Source of the DNA: Baffinella frigidus
Taxonomy: Eukaryota; Cryptophyceae; Cryptomonadales; Baffinellaceae
Reading direction: 5' to 3'
Assembly (NCBI GenBank): GCA_026770585.1
Contig: MU646690.1
Span: forward strand, 197,537 to 210,200
Length of the DNA: 12,664 nt
Each line of letters opens with the position of its first letter. Within the stretch, counting starts at the first letter, position 1. Position numbers and translations under genes: made by a program. Below are positions 1 through 6,800 of this stretch, piece after piece. The notes beneath the pieces were generated by a model. It worked only from the letters and a program-made list of their open reading frames with translations, was not told where the DNA came from and searched no databases.

Positions 1-128
1 TGTAGGGTGCAGGGTGTAGGGTGTAGGGTGTAGGGTGTAGGGTGTAGGGTGTAGGGTGTAGGGTGTAGGGTGTAGGGTGTAGGGTGTAGGGTGTAGGGTG
101 TAGGGTGTATGGTGTAGGGTGTAGGGCC
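1..128 (+). repeat. TGTAGGG heptamer array (telomere-like)
   Basis: About 18 near-perfect copies of TGTAGGG, one base different from the TTTAGGG telomere repeat. The array is interrupted by a foldback element and resumes at 309. It lies beyond the stop codons of the IST1 gene, on its 3' side. It is probably interstitial, because TGTAGGG is not a known telomere unit and the array is embedded next to gene sequence, but the window edge prevents a firm statement. Confidence 0.9.
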
Positions 129-306
129 ATGCAAAAAGCTAACGTCTGCGGACCACTTAGATTGGACGCGACTCCGTACAAAATTTACAATGGAAAACAA
201 TTTAGGACTTTCAAAGTCCTGAATTTTCTTTTAAAATCGTTTTAGAGCTGGCAAGTCCCTCTCCAGCGAGGGACTCAAGTGGTCCGCTGGCGTTAGCTTG
301 CGGCAT
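129..306. mobile_element. Foldback element, ATGC/GCAT family, copy 1
   Basis: The element has inverted ends. The left end reads ATGCAAAAAGCTAACG then GCGGACCACTT. The right end, reverse-complemented, reads ATGCCGCAAGCTAACG then GCGGACCACTT. It has split the TGTAGGG array. No coding capacity and no clear target-site duplication were seen. The same ends flank an element at 8576-8748 with a different core. It is MITE-like; the superfamily is unknown. Confidence 0.75.
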
Positions 307-308
307 TA

Positions 309-415
309 AGGGTGTAGGGTGTAGGGTGTAGGGTGTAGGGTGTAGGGTGTAGGGTGCAGGGTGTAGGGTGTAGGTTGTAGGGTGTAGGGTGTAGGTTGTA
401 GGGTGAAGGGTGTAA
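309..415 (+). repeat. TGTAGGG heptamer array, right part
   Basis: Continuation of the 1-128 array on the other side of the foldback element, with scattered TTGTAGG and TGAAGGG variants towards its right end. On the minus strand it stays open in the frame of the third terminal-exon copy. Confidence 0.85.
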
Positions 416-482
416 CCGCGTAGCCGTCGACGTCGACCTCCTCCTCATCAGTCCACGCCACGTTATACTCCTCCGATATCAT
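309..482 (-). CDS. IST1 alternative terminal exon, third copy, read-through into heptamer array
   Basis: The copy starts MISEEYNVAWTDEEE at 482 with acceptor GGACAG, then continues VDVDGYAV instead of stopping. The frame stays open through the TGTAGGG array, which reads as a seven-residue period rich in P, Y, T, L. It ends at a TAA at 306-308, the edge of the foldback element (58 codons). Use as an exon is possible but unsupported. It may equally be a decayed copy. Confidence 0.35.
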
Positions 483-504
483 CTGTCCGGGAGTAGGGGT
501 TACG

Positions 505-620
505 ATGTATTATTTATTATTTATTATTTATCATTTAGCATTCATTGTTTATCATTTATCATTTATTGTTTATTGATTATTATGTATCATTGATTATTTA
601 TCATTTATTATTGATTGTGA
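505..620. repeat. AT-rich TTTATTATTTATCATT repeats between terminal-exon copies
   Basis: Irregular simple sequence of TTATT/TTATC units, present again at 688-750 and 847-880. It separates the three terminal-exon copies, so copy and spacer form a repeating unit of roughly 150-190 nt. On the minus strand it supplies many AATAAA hexamers downstream of the stops at 778 and 621, which could serve as polyadenylation signals. That last point is inference. Confidence 0.7.
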
Positions 621-671
621 TTAGGCCTCCTCCTCGTCGGTCCACGCCACGTTGTACTCCTCCGATATCAT
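621..671 (-). CDS. IST1 alternative terminal exon, second copy
   Basis: The copy reads MISEEYNVAWTDEEEA then TAA, with acceptor ATCGTCAG. It differs from the proximal copy mainly by Y for H and D for E, plus silent changes. The reading frame, acceptor and stop are all intact, so it could serve as the terminal exon if the proximal one were skipped. The Y in EYNV is the more usual residue in the family. Confidence 0.6.
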   Translation of the reverse strand: MISEEYNVAWTDEEEA

Positions 672-777
672 CTGACGATTGCGGGGTTTATTATTATTTA
701 TTTATTTATTTATTATTATTTATTTATTTATTTATCATTTATTATTTGGTATCGATGATCTGTTTAGTGTTGAGTGA

Positions 778-828
778 TTAGGCCTCCTCCTCCTCGGTCC
801 ACGCCACGTTGTGCTCCTCTGATATCAT
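778..828 (-). CDS. IST1: IST1 exon 9, proximal copy with stop codon
   Basis: The exon has 16 codons, MISEEHNVAWTEEEEA, then TAA. It matches the family's closing IAxEYNVxW motif. It is the first of three tandem copies of this exon met by the transcript, and it has an acceptor (CCGGGCAG). The second copy gives an almost identical ending. Which copy is used cannot be told from sequence. Confidence 0.8.
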   Translation of the reverse strand: MISEEHNVAWTEEEEA

Positions 829-3800
829 CTGCCCGGGTTGAGAGTTTATTATTTATTATTTATTATCTATTATATATCATTTAGGGTTTCGGGTTTCGGG
901 TTCCGGGTTTCGGGTTCAGGGTTTCGGGTTCCGGGGTAGCCTTGCACTGCTTCCTCAACGCGTGTTCCGCGGGAGCACCCCCCCCCCCTCCCGGCCCCCC
1001 CGAAAAACGCGCTTTTCGGGGGACTCCGAAAAACGCGCGTTTCGGGGGACACGCGTAGAGAAAAAAACAGCACGTTTCGAGGGACGCGTGCACGCAAAAC
1101 ACACTCAGTGGGCTTCCAAGGAATTTTCGACCAGAAATCTGGTCGACACATTTCGGGTTTCGGGATTCGGGTTTCGGGTTTCGGGGTCACCTTGCACTGC
1201 TTCCCCAGCGCGTGGTCCGCGGGAGGGGGGGTTCTCCCCACCCGCCCGCCCCGAAAACGCCCAGAGGGAAAACAGCACGTTTCGAGGGACGTGAGCACGC
1301 AAGACACACTGGACAAAATCCGGACAAAATTGTTTCGGGTTTCGGGGTTCGGGTTTCAGGCGTCGGGCTTCGAGTCATAATTTTGTCCATTAAATCGGGT
1401 TGAGGGTTTCGGGGTGACCTTGCACTGCTTCCGAAGCTCGTGGTCCGCGGGAGGGGAGTGCGACAGCTTGCGCCGCACGTCTGCGGTTTGGGGCTCAGGG
1501 TTTAGGGTTGAGGGTTTAGGGGTTCAGGGTTTACGGTGTAAGGTTTATGGTTCAGGGTTCAACGGTTCGGGTTTAGTTCTGGGGTAAGTCGGAAGTCTTG
1601 GGGGGGGAGTGCGACAGCTTACGCCGCACGCCTGGGGGTTGGGCGCGGGGGTTAGTGTTTTGGGTCCAGGGTTTAGGTCTGGGGGAGGGCGCGGGGGTTA
1701 GGGGTGCGTGGTTCGGGGAGAACGAGGCCGTTTAACACAAAACAGTTTTGTATAACACAATGTTATGAAACAAAACAGTTTTGTATGAAATAATGCTGTT
1801 TTGTCTGCTCGCATCCCTCGAAACGTGCGCTTTCCGACAGTTTGGGAAGACACGGGCACGTAAACACGCAACGTTTGGCGGATAGAAGGACCTGCGCGTC
1901 CGGCCCCATACAATGACTAATACCCCAAGCGGTGAGAATTCGTGCGTTTACTACCCGTGTGCACACTTATCTGGTCCGTTTTTAGGCAAAACCGCATCGT
2001 TTGGCGGATAGAAGGACCTGCGCGCCCGTTAGCGGATAGAAGGACCTGCGCGCCCGGCCCCGTCCGCGCGCGCATCTTCGAAACGCGCGCTTTCCGGGGA
2101 ACGCGCCAGACAAAACAGCACGTTTCGGGGACATGATCACGCAAAAAACGCAACGTTTGGCGGATATATTATCCATTTTTACGCAAAACGCAACGTTTGG
2201 CGGATAGAAGGACCTGCGCGCCCGGCCCCGTCCGCGCGCGCGTCCTCTTCCACCTGTTTTCCGTACCTGAGATTTGGGATTTGAAGTTTAGGGTTCCACA
2301 CGGTGGGCTACGAGGGTTTCGGGACCCCAAGATTTAGCAGTAACGTGCCCAAATTTGCATTAGAAAATCCTTCAAGTTCAGTGCCCTCAGGGTAAGTTGA
2401 CTTTTGATGAAAGGTCCGTGGTCCGCCGTGTGGTAGGGTTTGGGGATTAGAGTAATGATATTAGGGTTGTGATATTGATTGAGGCTCTTCTTCCACCTGC
2501 TTGCCGTACCTGTTTTCGAGGCAGGGTTTGGGGTTTGGGGTTTTGGGGTTGGGGGTTGAGGTTTTGGGTTTTGGGTTTTGGGGTTTGAGGTGTGGGGTTT
2601 GGGGTTTGGTGTTTGGTGTTTGGTGTTTGGTGTTTATGGTTTAGAGTTTAGGGTTTGGGGTTTAGGGTTTGGGGTCTGGGGTTTGGGGTTTGGGGTTTGG
2701 GGTGTGGGGTTTGGGGTTGAGGGTTTAGGGTTTAGCGTGAAGGGTGTAGGGTTTGGGGTTTAGGGTTTAGGGTTTGGGTGGAAGGCTCATAACCTGAGCA
2801 CGAACTGATTCTTGATCTCCATCAGCTCCGGGACGCACCCCGAATCCGGAATCGGGATGAGTTGACAGATTTGTGGGCGTTTGAAGGCGAGTTGACTTTG
2901 CAAACAGAGGGATTTGGCGCACGGGTCATCGTTGCATGGAATGCGTACAGGTTATGGACAGAAGCCTCATAACCTAATGTTATGGGGGAGAAGGGCTCGT
3001 AACCTGAACACAAACTGATTCTTAATCTCCATCAGCTCCGGGACGTAATTAAAAACAGTATTCCTACAAAAAAACAGAGGGCCTAGGAGCCCTACGGCCT
3101 ACCGTAGTCAACACCGTAGGCCTCACTACCCGGTTTTCAGCCCGTTATCCTATGGACATGTTTTGGGGGGGAAGACTCGCAACCTGAGCACGAACTGATT
3201 CTTGATCTCCATCAGCTCTGGGACGTTGACCCTGTTTGGGGTTTGGGGTTTGGGATTTATGGTTTATGGTTTATGGTTTATGGTTGAGGGTTGAGGGTTG
3301 GGGGAGGTTCACGGTGCCGCACCAGGTCATTACTCGGGATTTCAGATACAGTCTTGTTTTGCGGTAGAGCGATGGTGAGAATTGTTGGCCGCTTTTCGGT
3401 TTGCTGGTTTGACGGTTTGCTGATTTCATTTGAACCAAAAGTAGACTAAAACCCTTTCAAAACGCAACGTTTCGAGGATTCTGGTACAAATTAAATGCGC
3501 AAACCGTCAGACCAGCAAACGGAAAAGCGGCCAACATTTCCCACCATCGCTCTACAGATCCGTCAACTTTGGAGCGGGGATGTGGCTGGTCTCAACATAC
3601 TAGTGAGACCAAGTAGACCAAGACAGCGGTAGGAAGTCAGACAAATTGGCGAGACCGAATACACCGAGGAAGCGGAGGGGGGGTCAGACAAATTGGTGAG
3701 ACCATATAGACCGAGGCAGGAGTAGGGAGTCTGGCAAATTGGTGATACCGAATGGACTGAGGCAGAGGTAGGGGGGGGTCAGACAAATTGGTGAGACCAA

Positions 3801-6800
3801 ATAGACTGAGACAGAGGAAGGGTTTAGGGTTTAGGGTTTAGGGTTTAGGGTTTAGGGTTTAGGGTTTAGGGTTTAGGGTTTAGGGTTAAGGGTTTAGAGT
3901 TTAGGGTTTAGGGTTTAGGGTTTAGGGTTTAGGGTTTGAGTTTTAGGGTTTAGGGTTTAGGTTTTAGGGTTTGGGGTTTGGTGTCTGACCGGGGGGCAGC
4001 CCAGATGATCGTGTGCACACTCTCTTCGATCTCCTGTGGTTAGGAGTTAGGGTTTAGGGTTTAGGGTTTGGGGTTTAGGGTTTAGGGTTTGGGGTTTGGG
4101 GTTTGGGGTTTAAGGGTTAGGGTTTGAGGTTCAGGGTTTAGGGTGTAGGGTTTAGGGTTCAGGGTTTAAGGGTCAGGGTTTGGGGGTTAGGGTTCAGCGC
4201 GGGCAGAATTCCACGCCAGCTTCGGGCTTAACCCTAAACCCTAAACCCTGCAACCCAAACCCTCAACCCTCAACCATAATACCTAAAACCAAAACCCTCA
4301 ACCCTAAAGCCTGCACCCCAAACCCTGAACCCAGAACCGGAGATTTTCGCATTCGTTGGAGAGGATCTCAAGCGCCGATTCGCCCCCTGAAAACGCCCCC
4401 CTCCGTACCAGGCGCCGCCGGAAAACGAACCCCCCCCGGTACAACCCCGCCAGTACAGATACGCCCTGGTATCACTCAACTCAAGGCTCAAGGGCCTCAT
4501 TGAGGACCTTTATCGAGAGTAAAGACGAAGAAGAAATGAAGAAGAAGAAAGAAGACGAAGAAGAAGAAACGCCCGAGTGGGCGGGATGGTGCCTTGGCGA
4601 GGGTCTTCTCGGCGGTGAAGAGCGCGAAGCGCGCGAGCAGTTTGTCGCATTCGTTCGAGAGGATGTCCAATGCCTCGACAAGGTTCTTCTCGCGGAGCAG
4701 CTGCGGATAGGGCGAAGTGTTTAGGGCCACGAACGGTCATTACTGGGAATTTCAGGACGCACCGTTTCATTTCGTGGTACTAAATGGTACGTAGCCACCA
4801 TCGATTTCGCAGCTCCTCGTCCTTTCCACGTCCGGTCCGAATACAAAATTTCGGACCCGGGAACAATTTTCTAAAAAGACTGATACTTGAACATCCGAAA
4901 AATTGACCTGGCGTGGGTTTGACGCGAAGCGGGCGTGGAACTCTACCCGCGCTATTTCGAGAAATCCCTGTACCTCGAAAATCACAACGCGCGCAGCCTA
5001 AACCCTAAAGGATGCGAGCAGGTTCCCAGGCACTGCCCTGCCATACAGGGGTACCTCGCTCATAAGAAACGCCCACGCCCCTAGGACCACCACAGGACCC
5101 TAGGCATAGTCCTACGGCAGGGACCTGGGAGGAGGCGGTTTCTTATGAGCGAAGTACCCCTGTAAACCCAAAACCCTGAACCCAAAGCTCTTCGAGACCA
5201 TTTGGGCCGGGGGTTTAGGGATTGGGGATTGGGGTTTAGGGATTAGGGTTGAGGGTTCAGGATTTAGGGTTTAGGGTTCAGGGTTTAGGGTGTAGGGTTT
5301 TAGGGGTTTAGGGTTCAGTGTTTAGGGTTCAGGGTTTAGGATTTAGGGTTCAGTGTTTAGGGTTTTAGGGTTTTAGGGTTCAGGATGAAGGGTTTAGGGT
5401 TTAGGGTTTTAGGGTTTTAGGGTTCAGGATTTAGGTTTCAGGATTTAGGGTTTAGGGTTTAGGGTTTAGGGGGGTTCGACTCACGTGTTCGGCCTTGACT
5501 AGCGCCTGCTCTTGCTTCTCCTTACGCCCAGCCTGAGTGTAGGGTTCAGGGTTTAGGGTTTAGGGTTTAGGATCCTGCGCCCCGCCTGTGTGTAGACCAG
5601 GTCATTACTGAGAAAACCACGCCAGGTCATTACTGGGAATTCCAGAACGCAACGTTACATTTCGTGGTACGAAATGGTACGTAGCCTCCATCGATTTCGC
5701 TGTTCGGCCTTGACTAGCGCCTGCTCTTGCTTCTCCTTGCGCCCCGCGTGGGTGTAGGGTTTAGGGTTTAGGGTTTAGAGTTTGGGGTTTGGGGTTTAGG
5801 ATTTGGGGTTTGGTGTTTGGTGTTTGGTGTTTGGTGTTTATGGTTTATGGTTTATGGTTTATGGTTTATGGTTTATGGTTTATGGTTTAGGGTTTGGGGT
5901 TTATGGTTTATGGTTTATGGTTTATGGTTTATGGTAGGGTTTAGGGTTTAGGGTACAACTTCCCCCATCTTGTTGCAGTCTCACAGCACGACCGCTTTCC
6001 AAAGCCGTTTTTGGAGTGCCGTCCCAGAGTCGTATATCACCAAGTTTAGACAGCATACGGAGATAAACGGCATTTCACCCTTAGTGGCGTTTGCCCCTCC
6101 ACGAACGATGCCTTTGCCTCCATAAATGGCGCTTTCCCATCATACTTCGTATACGTTGTATACTGGGTGATATATGACTCTGGGTAGGTAACGCTCTCGT
6201 GCTTATCTTCTGCTCTCGCGAGTCGCCTCCCACCCTGAGTCTATCATGGAGGATACCGACCGTTGATGGAGGGAAACGTACCATTTATGGAGGGTGATAG
6301 ACTCTGGGTTGGTTGGCTGAAACGGATTTCTTTCTTCACACACCGAAGAAAGAATCGGGGGAGGCGACACGAGACAAGAAGATGTCGAAAGGTCATCTAC
6401 CCAGAGTCTTGCATCACCAAGTATACAACGTATACTAAGAAACACTACCATTTATGGAGGGAAAGGGGAAAGCGCCCATTTATGGAGGGGAACCCCCCCC
6501 CCGGTAGAAATCGGGGGAAGTCGGTGCTGGGATCAGACCTTGAGGGAGTTAGCGAGGATCATGATGTCTTTCATGGTCTTCTTGAGCCCCCCAATCTCCG
6601 CCTGGTCAGGGGAGGGGGTGATTAATTTCACGCTGAGCCAGCACATTTCACCTCAGTCAACTCCCACTGAAAACCAAAGCCTTGAGTCAAATGCCTGCTC
6701 CCAGAGCAGGTCCATCTAAACGAAATGGCAACTTACTGCCGAGGATCAGCTGTGTTGACTTACGGTGAAATATCCTGGCGGGCAGTGAATTTGATGATGC

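Larger units (their letters stand above)
884..1412. repeat. Intron 8: GGTTTCGG arrays and three-copy unit with exon 8 fragments
   Basis: Repeats of the type GGGTTTC lie at 884-940, 1153-1188 and 1334-1412. Each is followed on the plus strand by CTTGCACTGCTTCC, the complement of the exon 8 donor end, and then a GC-rich block. A second shared block, AACAGCACGTTTCGAGGGACG followed by GCACGCAA and ACACAC, lies at 1069-1105 and 1272-1310 and recurs around 2116-2150. The open frames seen here on both strands are repeat sequence, not genes. Confidence 0.75.

Noticed and set aside
1-420. True chromosome end
   Set aside because: The unit is TGTAGGG rather than TTTAGGG, it is interrupted by a foldback element and similar arrays lie inside introns; an interstitial array is simpler, though the window edge leaves it open.
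870-1403. Overlapping open frames of 60-150 codons on both strands
   Set aside because: They lie in GTTTCGG heptamers and GC-rich repeat copies, show period-seven low-complexity protein (PETRNPKPET type) and match no family.
1868-2242. CRISPR-like direct repeats with spacers
   Set aside because: Unit and spacer lengths vary and the repeat is an exon-intron junction of a eukaryotic gene.
2578-2763. 61-codon frame of V, W, G, L, F repeats
   Set aside because: It is a translation of the TTTGGGG array.
4356-4724. 122-codon open frame on the plus strand with a K/E-rich centre
   Set aside because: It is antisense to IST1 exon 4 and the GAA tract; the minus-strand frame explains the conservation.
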